Shown: positions 1-7,805 of the stretch, in pieces
Layout of the letters: every line of letters starts with the position of its first letter
Position numbering within the stretch: the stretch's first letter is position 1
NCBI GenBank assembly: GCA_903847285.1
Contig: CAINDH010000037.1
Location: 1-17,305, forward strand
DNA from: an uncultured Verrucomicrobia subdivision 3 bacterium
Lineage (GTDB): Bacteria; Verrucomicrobiota; Verrucomicrobiae; Limisphaerales; UBA11358
Length of the DNA: 17,305 nucleotides
Reading direction: 5' to 3'
Translations under genes and position numbers: made by a program
The notes under the pieces: generated by a model
Databases searched by the model: none
Seen by the model: only the letters and a program-made list of their open reading frames with translations
Told to the model about the DNA's origin: nothing

Positions 1-497
1 AGCGCGGTGAGGTTGACAATGAGCACGCCAAGTTTGGAACCGAACATCCGGAAACAGGTCAGCGTCACGCGTTCCTGCGGATCTGTCGTAAGACCAGACA
101 AGATAGAAGTCACGGGTGTGTTGATGCCGGTGTAGAGGATATTGCAGAGGATGTAGGTGACCGCCGCATACCAGACCTTGGCAGTGTGACTCAAATCCGG
201 CGTCTGAAAAGTCAGCACGCCGAAGGTCGCAAACGGCACGCACAGCCAGAGAAACCACGGACGACTTTTACCAAGGCGGCTGTGCGTTTTGTCGAAAATG
301 ATTCCCCAAACGGGTGCATCAATCGCATCAATCCACCGCGCAAGGGCAATAATTGTCCCGCACGTCACGGCGGACAATCCGTAGATGTCTGTGAAAAACT
401 TGCTTAGATAGCCCCCGATGATGAAGGTAAAAACCAACTGCCCGGCGACATCGCTGGCGGCGTAGCTGAACCTAGTGGTATAGGAAGTTTTGTTCAC
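1..497 (-). CDS. GPH-family (MelB-like) sugar:cation symporter, N-terminal part
   Basis: This is a partial inner-membrane secondary transporter: the visible 165 residues are the N-terminus and the rest lies beyond the window. Residues about 46-66 carry the glycoside-pentoside-hexuronide family signature, RWIDAIDAPVWG followed by DKTHSRLGKSRPW, which includes the Asp pair used for cation binding and the cytoplasmic D-x-T-x-S-R loop. Hydrophobic stretches flank it (FTFIIGGYL; PWFLWLCVPFATFGVL; YAAVTYILCNILYTGI). The family couples uptake of sugars or glucuronides to Na+ or H+; the substrate cannot be read here. I chose the GTG at 497 because a GGAAA lies just upstream and the N-terminus then has the usual family spacing, but no ATG exists nearby and the frame is open further upstream. 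It lies downstream of the dioxygenase gene on the same strand, separated by a terminator-like hairpin, suggesting a sugar-uptake role in this cluster. Confidence 0.85.
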   Translation of the reverse strand, partial: MNKTSYTTRFSYAASDVAGQLVFTFIIGGYLSKFFTDIYGLSAVTCGTIIALARWIDAIDAPVWGIIFDKTHSRLGKSRPWFLWLCVPFATFGVLTFQTPDLSHTAKVWYAAVTYILCNILYTGINTPVTSILSGLTTDPQERVTLTCFRMFGSKLGVLIVNLTA

Positions 498-512
498 GGG
501 TTTCCAACAATT

Positions 513-541
513 AAACCGCAAAGAAAGCAAAAAGCGCAGAG
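513..541 (+). repeat. GCAAAG-type short dispersed repeat (putative)
   Basis: The stretch reads ACCGCAAAGAAAGCAAA then AAGCGCAGAG, a run of degenerate GCAAAG/GCGCAG units spaced 9-10 bases apart. I recall similar 'ACCGCAAAG..CGCAAAG' runs scattered between genes in several bacterial groups, but this is memory, not a search. A shorter related piece occurs on the minus strand near 10603-10617. Its last ten bases form one arm of the terminator hairpin. Confidence 0.4.
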
Positions 542-559
542 AATTTTTCCTCTGCGCTT
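532..559 (-). terminator. Intrinsic terminator after the PhyH gene
   Basis: A perfect 10-bp inverted repeat (AAGCGCAGAG at 532-541, CTCTGCGCTT at 550-559) encloses an 8-base loop. On the minus strand the hairpin is followed by TTTGCTTTCTTT, so it fits a rho-independent terminator for the dioxygenase gene whose stop codon is 16 bases upstream. It sits before the transporter GTG, so the transporter may be expressed by read-through or from its own promoter. Confidence 0.7.
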
Positions 560-574
560 CTTGGGGTCAGCGGT

Positions 575-1396
575 TCAGATGGATTCTTTACTCTTATCCG
601 GGAACGGCCCCCAGTTCGCCTCGGTGTCTTCGGCGTGGCTGTAGATATTTTTTCCGCCTTTCAAAAACGGCGTGGCCATTGCCCACGGCTTGCCGTCGGG
701 ACGGTTGATCGGGGCACCGCTGTATTGCGGAAGATAAATGCGGCGCATCTTGTTCGTCTTGTTCGGTCCGCTGCGATGGAACAAGAAGCTATCAAACGCC
801 ACGATGCTACCGGCGGGCACGATAAGTGGATCGCCTGGGTCTGCGCCAGTGTAGCCGATGAGATCGTTCGTGCCCTCTTCCTTGTGATGGTCAATCAGCT
901 TGCCGCGCGTGCCAGCACGTGAATGCGGTAAAATATAAACAGTGCCGTTCTCCTCACTCACCGCGTCCAGCGTGCACCAGCAGGTGACATAAGGTTTGTG
1001 GTTCGTGGTCGGGTCATACCATTTCACATAGCCACTGTCCTGATGCCACGAAAATTTCATGCCCTGCTCCGCGCCCTTCACGACCCATTGCTCATGGAAC
1101 AACTGCGCATCCGGGCCGACGGTGGCCTCGGCTACCTGCGCCATGAGGTCGCTGAAAATGAATTGATACAAGCGCTGGCTCAAGCGGTAGCGGTTGTTGA
1201 TGAAATAGCGGCTGCCGCGGTGCGTGATGCCGACGCTCTTGACACCTTTGGAATCCATCAGCGCATCCATGTAGCCGATGTAGTAGGAACATTCCTCGCG
1301 CAGCATTTCGAGCATGGCGGGCGGAATGACGGCGGGCAAAATCATGTAACCTTCGCTTTGGTAAAGGTCGCGTTGCGCTTGGGTGATGGTGATCAT
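575..1396 (-). CDS. PhyH-family Fe(II)/2-oxoglutarate dioxygenase
   Basis: This is a predicted cytosolic non-heme iron dioxygenase of 273 residues, within the usual PhyH length. The facial triad is visible: H118 and D120 in WHQDSGY and the distal H207 in FLFHRSG, with R218 in NKMRR at the place where the family binds the 2-oxoglutarate carboxylate. The N-terminus (YQSEGYMILPAVIPPAMLEMLREE) is the typical PhyH opening. Members hydroxylate many substrates; environmental homologues beside sugar-isomerase and AraC genes are common, but the substrate is unknown. The ATG at 1396 is the only start giving the full N-terminal helix; no clear ribosome binding site precedes it. It is divergent from the AraC gene and upstream of the GPH transporter, so control by that AraC protein is a reasonable inference. 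Confidence 0.85.
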   Translation of the reverse strand: MITITQAQRDLYQSEGYMILPAVIPPAMLEMLREECSYYIGYMDALMDSKGVKSVGITHRGSRYFINNRYRLSQRLYQFIFSDLMAQVAEATVGPDAQLFHEQWVVKGAEQGMKFSWHQDSGYVKWYDPTTNHKPYVTCWCTLDAVSEENGTVYILPHSRAGTRGKLIDHHKEEGTNDLIGYTGADPGDPLIVPAGSIVAFDSFLFHRSGPNKTNKMRRIYLPQYSGAPINRPDGKPWAMATPFLKGGKNIYSHAEDTEANWGPFPDKSKESI

Positions 1397-1469
1397 GGTG
1401 AAAGGTTCGCAAAAAATGTCTGACGCATCTTCTCATTTTGCCGCCGACTTGTTATCATTTTTTGTCGCC
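1397..1469. promoter_or_regulatory. Compact divergent start region between PhyH and AraC genes
   Basis: The two divergent genes start within at most 73 bases of each other: the dioxygenase at 1396 and the regulator at 1416 or 1470. Any operator for the AraC protein must lie here or inside the coding ends. I see no clear palindrome, direct repeat or -35/-10 pair, so the boundaries are positional only. Confidence 0.3.
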
Positions 1470-2276
1470 ATGCGCCAACAACTCAAACTCCCCCTCGGAC
1501 TCGATGGCCATCTGTGGCACTACCGCCACCAGGGTCGCGCCAACGCGATGCACCACCACGCGGAACTGGAATTCAATCTCGTCACACAGGGGCGCGGCCT
1601 TTATCTGCTGGCGAACCGTAAATACCAGGTTCGGCGCGGCGACTTGCTCTGGCTGTTTCCGCAGCAGGAACATGTCCTCGTCGAACAGTCTTCGGATTTT
1701 GAAATGTGGATCGGCGTGGCCAAACCGACCACCGTGCGACGCATCGCAACCGATGTGAGCGCGAAAGTTTTGCGGCAAAAAAATCCAACAGGCGAATACT
1801 GCCGCCGTTTGCCACAACCCGAATTTACGCTGCTGGAAAGTTTGCTTGCAAAGATTTCTGCAACTCATTCGCAGGCTGGCTTGTTCAACGCTGGACTCGC
1901 CTACGCATTCCTCGCCGCGTGGCAGAATTTCGAACAAGCCGCCGACGTTCCCGTTCACGACGTTCATCCTGCAGTGGAGAAAGCCGCGCGCCACATCCGT
2001 GACCAGAACAACACTCTTGGCTTGGTTAAACTCGCTCAACACGCTGGCTTGAGCCCGTCGCGCTTAAGCCGGTTATTCAAACAGCAGACGGGGATTGCCC
2101 TGGTAGATTTTCGCAACCGTCAGCGTGTGGAAAAATTTCTCGCGCTTTACCGCACCGGCCAGCGGATGACGATGCTCGAAGCGGCACTTGAGGCGGGTTT
2201 CGGAAGTTATCCGCAATTTCACCGTGTGTTCAAAAGCGTTTTGGGCTGCTCGCCGGGCGCGTATCGGCGGAAGTAA
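1416..2276 (+). CDS. AraC-family transcriptional regulator
   Basis: A DNA-binding regulator with an N-terminal cupin-like sensing domain and a C-terminal double helix-turn-helix. The N-terminal part has the metal/ligand-cupin pattern MHHHAELEFNLVTQGRG followed by RRGDLLWLFPQQEH. The last ~100 residues give the AraC signature: LVKLAQHAGLSPSRLSRLFK (first HTH) and ALEAGFGSYPQFHRVFKSVL then GCSPGAYRRK (second HTH and terminal motif). Start choice is uncertain: ATGs at 1383 and 1395 overlap the divergent gene, 1416 avoids overlap, and 1470 still retains the whole cupin; none has a good Shine-Dalgarno sequence. It probably responds to a sugar or related ligand and controls the divergent dioxygenase. 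Only 14 bases separate its stop from the convergent downstream gene. Confidence 0.88.
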   Translation: MSDASSHFAADLLSFFVAMRQQLKLPLGLDGHLWHYRHQGRANAMHHHAELEFNLVTQGRGLYLLANRKYQVRRGDLLWLFPQQEHVLVEQSSDFEMWIGVAKPTTVRRIATDVSAKVLRQKNPTGEYCRRLPQPEFTLLESLLAKISATHSQAGLFNAGLAYAFLAAWQNFEQAADVPVHDVHPAVEKAARHIRDQNNTLGLVKLAQHAGLSPSRLSRLFKQQTGIALVDFRNRQRVEKFLALYRTGQRMTMLEAALEAGFGSYPQFHRVFKSVLGCSPGAYRRK

Positions 2277-2290
2277 ATTTCAGGACGCAT

Positions 2291-3112
2291 TCACACTATG
2301 AGTTTTCGCCACAACTTTTCGATTTCGCCGCGCAGAATTTTTTTATCTTCCCAGCTGTCTGGAAACGTCGAAAGGCAATAGCCACCGACGACCGGCCCAA
2401 GTTCTGGGCAAATATAAATTTCGCGGTCCGTGTGGCGGTTGCCATCAAGCCAGCATTTTAGTAGTGCCTCGGCGAAAGGCAGCCATTCATGAAATTCTTT
2501 GGTGAGATTTCCCCGCCCGTCGGTGATAGGAATCTGAACGTGATGGCCATTGAACGGACGAAAATGAAATTGCTGTGCGTGCCGGACCAAGTCGGGGCGG
2601 ACAAGCAGGCGGGCGGCGAAACTTTCCGGCACAAGGTGTTTGACGACGGCAAAATGCGAGAAGTCAATCGAGAGCGGCAGAAGTTCGCCCGTTGCTTGGT
2701 GATAAGCGTCGCAGAGCGCGTGATGTTTTTCCGGCGTCTCGGTGCAGGTTCCGCGATGCGTCTCAATGCCGGGCACGAGTCCGATACGTTTGCCCTCGCG
2801 ATTGAGAGTGAGCGCCAGTTGCAAAGCTTCGGCGGCGGAAGTTTCATCGCCCGCTAGCTGCACGTTCACATGGATTGCGCCGCAGTCCTTCTGCTCTTGC
2901 AACAAGCGCGGAAAATCCGCCGCGCTGCCGCTGGCCATGCCGCCGACGAAGATCAATCTGTGCTTTGCGCAGCCGTCGCCTAGTTCGGGACTGCCGCCCC
3001 AACACACGCCGTCGAAGCCGGCATCCTTAAACGCACAGAGTTTTTCATCTAGCGACCAGGGATGTTCCATAAGCGTCCAGAGGTTGGCGATGTGGCGGAG
3101 GGTCGGGTTCAT
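2291..3112 (-). CDS. Sugar phosphate isomerase/epimerase-like TIM-barrel protein
   Basis: A 273-residue protein of the xylose-isomerase-like TIM-barrel superfamily. Candidate metal ligands sit where the family has them: E117 in GLVPGIETHRG, D150/H153 in SIDFSHF, H183 in QFHFRP, and E237 in YICPELGP. The N-terminal strand ...KDAGFDGVCWGGS is the usual barrel beta2 region. Family members isomerise, epimerise or dehydrate free or phosphorylated sugars; no particular substrate can be named. It starts at ATG 3112 without an obvious ribosome binding site and ends convergently with the AraC gene. Together with the GPH transporter and PhyH dioxygenase it suggests a small carbohydrate-related locus. 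Confidence 0.8.
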   Translation of the reverse strand: MNPTLRHIANLWTLMEHPWSLDEKLCAFKDAGFDGVCWGGSPELGDGCAKHRLIFVGGMASGSAADFPRLLQEQKDCGAIHVNVQLAGDETSAAEALQLALTLNREGKRIGLVPGIETHRGTCTETPEKHHALCDAYHQATGELLPLSIDFSHFAVVKHLVPESFAARLLVRPDLVRHAQQFHFRPFNGHHVQIPITDGRGNLTKEFHEWLPFAEALLKCWLDGNRHTDREIYICPELGPVVGGYCLSTFPDSWEDKKILRGEIEKLWRKLIV

Positions 3113-3199
3113 CCGGCGGCGATGCTAGTTTCTGTCCAAAGATTTGTCACGCGCGGGCTGCGAAACGAATTTGAACGTTGGCATGGCGGCTGCAATCAG

Positions 3200-3388
3200 A
3201 TGAGTATGAAGGCAACCATCATTGCGCCGAACAGCAAGCTCAAGCGGAGCGAATTCTTTCATTCGCTCGATTTAGTCTGGCCCACGAACCAACTGCGCAA
3301 GGCGCGGATGGATTTTTGGGGCGGTGTAATGCTGATCTGCGCCCTCGGCATCCTCGGCAAATTTGCCCAAGCATTGCTCTCACATTGA
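3200..3388 (+). CDS. Small hypothetical membrane protein
   Basis: This 62-residue reading frame is not recognised. It has a basic, polar N-terminal half (NSKLKRSEFFHSLDLVWPTNQLRKARMDF) and one hydrophobic segment near the C-terminus (WGGVMLICALGILGKFAQALL), consistent with a single-span membrane protein. The amino-acid pattern looks more natural than the shadow frames around it. The ATG at 3200 is chosen because the upstream extension of the frame overlaps the start region of the divergent TIM-barrel gene; there is no clear ribosome binding site. It could be non-coding; a search for homologues of the same length would settle it. Confidence 0.45.
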   Translation: MSMKATIIAPNSKLKRSEFFHSLDLVWPTNQLRKARMDFWGGVMLICALGILGKFAQALLSH

Positions 3389-3513
3389 GACACGCTGCCA
3401 ACTTTTAGTGCAGGCAAAATCCGGCCGGAATTCTCTTCCCAGCCGATTGATACTGCTTTTGACGCCAGTTTTTCTGAAACGACCCCGCCAATTTTAAGAA
3501 GTCCGGTCAAAAT

Positions 3514-3918
3514 TTATTGCACGATTTTTGGGGTGAAGGAAAGCTGCATCCCGCCCAACGCCACTTCCATCGGCTTGCCAGACGTTGCGGATACTTGCGT
3601 CACAGAAAGCTCGTGGGTTTTGCCAGCGGCGTTGCGGGATTCTAGCGAGAGGGTCAATTCCACGTTGTGGCTCCCCATCTGGCGCGGCACAAGCGTGCAG
3701 TTCTTGCCATTGCCAACCCGCACGACCGTTTCAAAATGATTGGTAAGGACAACTTCACCCAATTCACCTGGTCGGGCTGGGATGGTCGACTTGCCATCGT
3801 CCGAAGCGACGGATTTGGCAGCAGCAGATTTTTGCCAGAAATGTGGCGTATACTTATAACCTGCGCCCGCCAAGGCCGCGACTATACCAAAGACTTTTAA
3901 CAATGCTGAAAAGTTCAT
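3514..3918 (-). CDS. Hypothetical membrane-anchored protein downstream of cvpA-like gene
   Basis: About 134 residues, function not recognised. The N-terminus (NFSALLKVFGIVAALAGAGYKY) is a single hydrophobic anchor or uncleaved signal; the rest is a soluble, beta-rich domain with alternating polar/hydrophobic strands (GEVVLTNHFETVVRVGNGKNCTLVP, HNVELTLSLESRN, ELSVTQVSATSG). ATG 3918 has GGCAGGC just upstream; ATG 3927 and GTG 3951 are alternatives in the same frame. It begins about 40 bases after the CvpA-type gene on the same strand, so the two are probably co-transcribed and may act together at the inner membrane. Confidence 0.65.
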   Translation of the reverse strand: MNFSALLKVFGIVAALAGAGYKYTPHFWQKSAAAKSVASDDGKSTIPARPGELGEVVLTNHFETVVRVGNGKNCTLVPRQMGSHNVELTLSLESRNAAGKTHELSVTQVSATSGKPMEVALGGMQLSFTPKIVQ

Positions 3919-3960
3919 GCCTGCCATTAAGCAGGGCGCAAGCCAAGTCACGGCAAGAAT

Positions 3961-5181
3961 TTAGTCCACGCGGTCGAAGATCAGCAGGTTGCGTCCATCT
4001 TTCACAGAAAGGCGCAAACCATCAGGAGTAGTGGCGGTGATAAATTTATCCGCACCATTCAACGCGAGATGAATCGTGTATGTCTCGCCTTCGCGACTCC
4101 AGTCGCCGTTCCAATTTTCCGCGGTGAACGGCGGAACCGACTGCTGGAAGTGCGGATAATTTTTCACGAACACCATGTTGTCTGACGTAAGGTGCAACGT
4201 CGTCTGCGCGTAGGCAGCCGACCAGAGCGCGCGGATAGCAGCCATTTCTTTAACTTGAATTTTGGGTTGGCTCTGGCGGAACCATGCGAGCGTAACGCTG
4301 GGATTGAACTGCCAGCGACCCAGAATTTTCTCGCCGTCATATTTCGCCGACTTGCCGGTCTGCAAATAAACCGCGATATCATCCAGATTGGTTTCGATAA
4401 TTCCAGTCACGCGTTTGCTTAATTCCTTGTTCTTCAAAAAATCCTGCACCGACGGCAGGTTCATGATTTCGCCCAGCGAAGTTCCAGCCGTGAGCGCGCC
4501 AGTCAACGCGGTGTCAGTCACGAGTCCCTGCATATCGGCTTGTTCCCACAGCGAAGCCAGCGCCGGATACTCCGCGAGACGCGAACCAGTCTGCGGATTT
4601 TGCATCAAGAAGCCGGAAAGGTCTGCATACTTGTAATAGAGCGGGGGCAAGGTGGCAACGGAAGCAGAAGTGCGCGCGAATCCAGTTGTCTGCAATCCCT
4701 GCCCCATGCTGTTGACCAGACGCAAAATCATGGACGGTTGAGCCGCGCCTGCCGAAGCCTGCGTCGTCCAGTAAGTCAGGTTGAACAACAGGAAACTGAT
4801 GAGGATGAAATAAATCACACCGTTCAAAACCCCCACGCAAATGCCGAGCCTAGAATTCAACCGTTCCCACAAAGCCAGCCGCAGGTCGCCCGCTTTGTAT
4901 TTGTAATACACATCCACCTTGCGATGCACGTTGAACGCGATGACGGAAAAAATAATCGAGACCACGATGAATCCGCAGATCGGCGAAAGCGCCCAGACCG
5001 TCACCGGATTCGTCGCCCCCAAAATTGGCAGCAGCACATGAAATAATTTACCCACCAACGGCGCGAATAGTGTGGCGATAAAAATACCAGCAAACCCAAT
5101 CGCCGCCCGAATCCCACCCTGCCGCCAGCCGGCCAAAGTCGCCGCCGCCACCACCAGAAGTGCTAAAATCCAAATGCTCAT
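3961..5181 (-). CDS. CvpA-family membrane protein with large C-terminal domain
   Basis: A 406-residue inner-membrane protein. Residues 1-140 have four hydrophobic segments (about 2-18, 26-44, 65-84, 113-137) with the CvpA patterns GWRQGGIR after TM1 and NSRLGICVGVLNGVIY leading into TM4; ordinary CvpA proteins stop soon after this. The remaining ~265 residues are soluble and unassigned, ending in a beta-rich segment (GDWSREGETYTIHLAL ... ITATTPDGLRLSVKDGRNLLIF). CvpA proteins are named for colicin V export in E. coli but their molecular role is unclear. The frame runs open to 5694, but that extension lies antisense to the DUF853 gene; starts at 5181 (MSIW) or 5199 (MIFN) place TM1 at the N-terminus as expected. 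Confidence 0.75.
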   Translation of the reverse strand: MSIWILALLVVAAATLAGWRQGGIRAAIGFAGIFIATLFAPLVGKLFHVLLPILGATNPVTVWALSPICGFIVVSIIFSVIAFNVHRKVDVYYKYKAGDLRLALWERLNSRLGICVGVLNGVIYFILISFLLFNLTYWTTQASAGAAQPSMILRLVNSMGQGLQTTGFARTSASVATLPPLYYKYADLSGFLMQNPQTGSRLAEYPALASLWEQADMQGLVTDTALTGALTAGTSLGEIMNLPSVQDFLKNKELSKRVTGIIETNLDDIAVYLQTGKSAKYDGEKILGRWQFNPSVTLAWFRQSQPKIQVKEMAAIRALWSAAYAQTTLHLTSDNMVFVKNYPHFQQSVPPFTAENWNGDWSREGETYTIHLALNGADKFITATTPDGLRLSVKDGRNLLIFDRVD

Positions 5182-5376
5182 GACGCCATTAAAAATCATC
5201 CCCGCGAAAATGCACGACGAAAATGAATCCTGCGCGCTCCGGCCCCCTCTAACCATAGGGATGTGACCGTCGGCCACGGGCCCACCGATTGGGCTAAAAA
5301 TCCAGCCAGCTAGAGAACAACCGCAGGCTTCGGAATTTGCCTTGAGCGGGCGCAGCTTGACTGATTTAATTTTTTC
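5182..5376. promoter_or_regulatory. Divergent intergenic region between cvpA-like and DUF853 genes
   Basis: This gap must hold promoters for both divergent genes. I see no convincing sigma-70 hexamer pair; TTGACT at 5356-5361 is too close to the DUF853 ATG to serve it unless the message is nearly leaderless. No other structure stands out. Confidence 0.3.
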
Positions 5377-6906
5377 ATGTCTGCCACGCCTATTCTTGTC
5401 GCCAAAAGTTCCGCCAAAATTTTTCTGCTCCCGCAAATGGCGAACCGCCACGGCCTCATTGCTGGAGCAACGGGCACGGGGAAAACCATCACGCTGCAAG
5501 TGCTGGCGGAAAATTTCAGTTCGCAGGGCGTGCCTGTATTCATGGCTGACGTAAAAGGCGACCTCGCAGGCATCTGCCAGCCGGGGGGACAATCGCCGAA
5601 GGTCCAAGAGCGGGTGCGGCAATTGAAATTGGATGACTTCACACCCGCTGGTTGTCCGGTGACGTTCTGGGATGTCTTCGGCGCGAGCGGTCATCCGGTG
5701 CGAGCGACAATTTCCGATATGGGTCCGCTGCTGCTGTCTCGCCTGTTGAACTTAAACGACACGCAGGCGGGCGTGCTCAATCTCGTTTTCCGCATCGCCG
5801 ACACGAACGGTCTGTTGTTACTGGATGAAAAAGATTTGCGCGCGATGCTGCAATTCGTCGGCGACCACGCAGGTGAATTCACCACGGAATACGGCAACAT
5901 TTCGCCCGCTAGCATCGGCGCCATCCAGCGCAATCTGCTCGCACTGGAATCACAGGGCGCAGAAAAATTTTTCGCCGAACCCGCATTGAACCTTGATGAT
6001 TTGATTCAAACAGATGCCAACGGCAAAGGCGTCATCAACATTCTCGCGGCGGACAAGCTCATGCAAGCGCCGAAGATTTACGCGACATTTCTGCTGTGGC
6101 TGCTGTCAGAATTATTCGAGCGCCTGCCGGAAGTCGGCGATGTGCAGCAGCCCAAGTTAGTATTTTTCTTCGACGAAGCGCACCTGCTCTTCAATGACAT
6201 TCCGCCCGCGCTGCTCGAAAAAATTGAGCAAGTTGTTCGGCTCGTTCGCTCCAAGGGCGTCGGGATTTATTTCGTAAGCCAGAATCCACGCGATATTCCT
6301 GACACGATTCTCGGCCAGCTCGGCAACCGCGTGCAACATGCATTACGCGCCTTTACGCCGGCGGATCAAAAAGCCGTGAAGGCCGCAGCAGAAACCTTCC
6401 GACCAAATCCGAAGCTCAACACCGAAGCCGTGCTGACGGAACTCGCCGTGGGCGAGGCCCTCGTCTCGCTGCTCGACGCGAACGGCCAACCGGGCATCGT
6501 GGAACGCGCCTGGATTGTTCCGCCGCGCAGCCAAATCGGACCCATCACCGTCGCGCAACGCCAGCAACTCATGGCGAACTCCCTGGTGGCGGGCGTTTAT
6601 GAAAAAGTGGTAGACCGTGAATCCGCGTATGAAAAATTAAAAGGCGCAACGCCAACGGCCGCACCGTCGCCGACGACTTCGATTTCCACCGCAAGGCCGG
6701 CAGCGAGCGCCCCGGCTCCGACGGTTTCCTCGCCGACAACCAGCGGCGGCGGAATTTTCGGTGCGATTTTTGGCAAGACCAGCGCGCACGGCGATAGCAT
6801 TGCGACCACGGTGCTCAAGAGCGTAGCGCGTTCCGCCAGCAGCACGGTGGGCCGCGAAATCATGCGTGGATTGATGGGTTCATTATTCGGCGGCCGCAAG
6901 CGGTAA
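5377..6906 (+). CDS. HerA-like DUF853 ATPase (YjgR family)
   Basis: A 509-residue P-loop ATPase close in length to E. coli YjgR. The Walker A motif GATGTGKT is at residues 30-37, and Walker B FFFDEAH puts D266-E267 in place. A SQNPRDIP segment after Walker B is a typical family feature that matches the sensor/arginine-finger region of HerA/FtsK-like motors. The C-terminus is a Pro/Ala/Ser/Thr-rich linker (about 427-465) followed by a conserved-looking tail, [26 protein letters not shown] in the family. Biochemical function is not established; HerA relatives move DNA. The ATG at 5377 is preceded by an AT-rich stretch but no Shine-Dalgarno sequence. It is divergent from the CvpA-type gene. Confidence 0.88.
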   Translation: MSATPILVAKSSAKIFLLPQMANRHGLIAGATGTGKTITLQVLAENFSSQGVPVFMADVKGDLAGICQPGGQSPKVQERVRQLKLDDFTPAGCPVTFWDVFGASGHPVRATISDMGPLLLSRLLNLNDTQAGVLNLVFRIADTNGLLLLDEKDLRAMLQFVGDHAGEFTTEYGNISPASIGAIQRNLLALESQGAEKFFAEPALNLDDLIQTDANGKGVINILAADKLMQAPKIYATFLLWLLSELFERLPEVGDVQQPKLVFFFDEAHLLFNDIPPALLEKIEQVVRLVRSKGVGIYFVSQNPRDIPDTILGQLGNRVQHALRAFTPADQKAVKAAAETFRPNPKLNTEAVLTELAVGEALVSLLDANGQPGIVERAWIVPPRSQIGPITVAQRQQLMANSLVAGVYEKVVDRESAYEKLKGATPTAAPSPTTSISTARPAASAPAPTVSSPTTSGGGIFGAIFGKTSAHGDSIATTVLKSVARSASSTVGREIMRGLMGSLFGGRKR

Positions 6907-7124
6907 TGTGAGACTGGCATTGAACACGTAGCGGCTAATGCCGTCGCCGAGCGCAGCGTCAGGCAACGGAATTTTTCGCGTGCCTGAAAAATCTCACGCC
7001 ACAAGATGGCCGCTGCGCGGTCAGGCCAAGTCTCAACGCGACTTGACCCACCAGCCATTAGTCGTCCCACCATCGCGAAACTTTCAACTTTCAACTTTCC
7101 GCCGGCAACCGTTAGAGTAGCGGC
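6907..7124. other. Intergenic gap between DUF853 gene and plsY
   Basis: No credible gene, RNA or terminator is visible in these 218 bases. A 6-bp inverted repeat (CAAGTC 7027-7032, GACTTG 7040-7045) is too weak to call, and a three-unit heptamer repeat lies near the plsY start. The plsY promoter is presumably here. Confidence 0.4.
7080..7100 (+). repeat. Three tandem heptamers upstream of plsY
   Basis: ACTTTCA at 7080-7086 and 7087-7093 is followed by ACTTTCC at 7094-7100. The array ends 24 bases before the plsY GTG, so it may fall in the leader or promoter. Function unknown. Confidence 0.6.
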
Positions 7125-7805
7125 GTGCCAGTCATCGCTTACATTCTCACCGCGCTCGGCGCGTATCTGCTCGGCTCGATTCCCTTTGGCTATGTCGTCG
7201 CGAAAGCCAAGGGCATAGACATACAAAAAGCCGGTAGCGGCAACATCGGTGCGACGAACGCCATGCGCGTGCTCGGCAAACCAGCGGGAATTTTTGTGCT
7301 GCTGATGGATGCGTTGAAAGGTTACGCCGCGTGCGCATTTCTGCCCGCGCTCATTTACAATTCCACCGCGCCGCATTTTATTGAGCCGCTCGCCTGGTTT
7401 CAAAGCGAACCGGTAGACGTTCAAGCCCGGTTCATGGTGCTGGGCGGCATCTGCGCCGTGCTGGGACACAACTACACCTGCTGGTTGAAATTCAAAGGTG
7501 GCAAAGGCATCGCCACGACGGCGGGCGTTTATCTCGCCCTTGCGCCAGCGGCGGTCGGCATTGCGCTCGTGGTTTTCATTCTCGTGCTGCTAGTCACGAA
7601 ATATGTTTCCGTTGGTTCCATCGCAGCGGCGATTGCGCTGCCAGTCACAGTCTGGGTGATGTCGCCAAATAATTTATTACTGTGCCTCGTCACGACGGCA
7701 CTTGGCGCGTTGGCGGTTTGGAAACACAAATCCAACATCCAGCGGCTCATCGCAGGAACAGAAAACCGACTCGGCAAAAAGAAAACTGACGGAGGTGGAA
7801 AATGA
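7125..7805 (+). CDS. plsY: Acyl-phosphate:glycerol-3-phosphate acyltransferase PlsY
   Basis: PlsY is an integral inner-membrane enzyme that transfers the acyl group from acyl-phosphate (made by PlsX) to position 1 of glycerol-3-phosphate, the first step of phospholipid synthesis. All three family motifs are present: GSIPFGY near residues 17-23, SGNIGATNAMRVLGK around 37-51, and GHNYTCWLKFKGGKGIATTAG around 112-132. Several hydrophobic spans surround them. At 226 residues it is slightly longer than usual, with extra sequence (about residues 72-99) in the loop before the third motif. The start is GTG. Its TGA overlaps the gpsA ATG by 4 bases, so the enzyme that makes its substrate is translated directly after it. 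Confidence 0.95.
   Translation: MPVIAYILTALGAYLLGSIPFGYVVAKAKGIDIQKAGSGNIGATNAMRVLGKPAGIFVLLMDALKGYAACAFLPALIYNSTAPHFIEPLAWFQSEPVDVQARFMVLGGICAVLGHNYTCWLKFKGGKGIATTAGVYLALAPAAVGIALVVFILVLLVTKYVSVGSIAAAIALPVTVWVMSPNNLLLCLVTTALGALAVWKHKSNIQRLIAGTENRLGKKKTDGGGK
7791..7796 (+). promoter_or_regulatory. Strong ribosome binding site of gpsA
   Basis: GGAGGT lies 5 bases before the gpsA ATG at 7802, inside the end of plsY. It is the best Shine-Dalgarno match in the window, where most genes lack one, and confirms the overlapping ATGA start. Confidence 0.85.

Noticed and set aside
1383..1415. Longer AraC N-terminus starting at 1383 or 1395
   Set aside because: It overlaps the start of the divergent dioxygenase and adds residues (MMVIMVKGSQK) not needed by the cupin domain, though it cannot be excluded.
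5200..5694. N-terminal extension of the CvpA-type frame to 577 residues
   Set aside because: The extra 165-171 codons are antisense to the DUF853 P-loop region, are rich in Arg/His/Cys and would put the first transmembrane helix in the middle of the protein; the starts at 5181 or 5199 fit the family.
7027..7045. Hairpin CAAGTC/GACTTG as a terminator or riboswitch stem
   Set aside because: Only 6 bp with no T-run and no further conserved structure; expected by chance in a region of this size.
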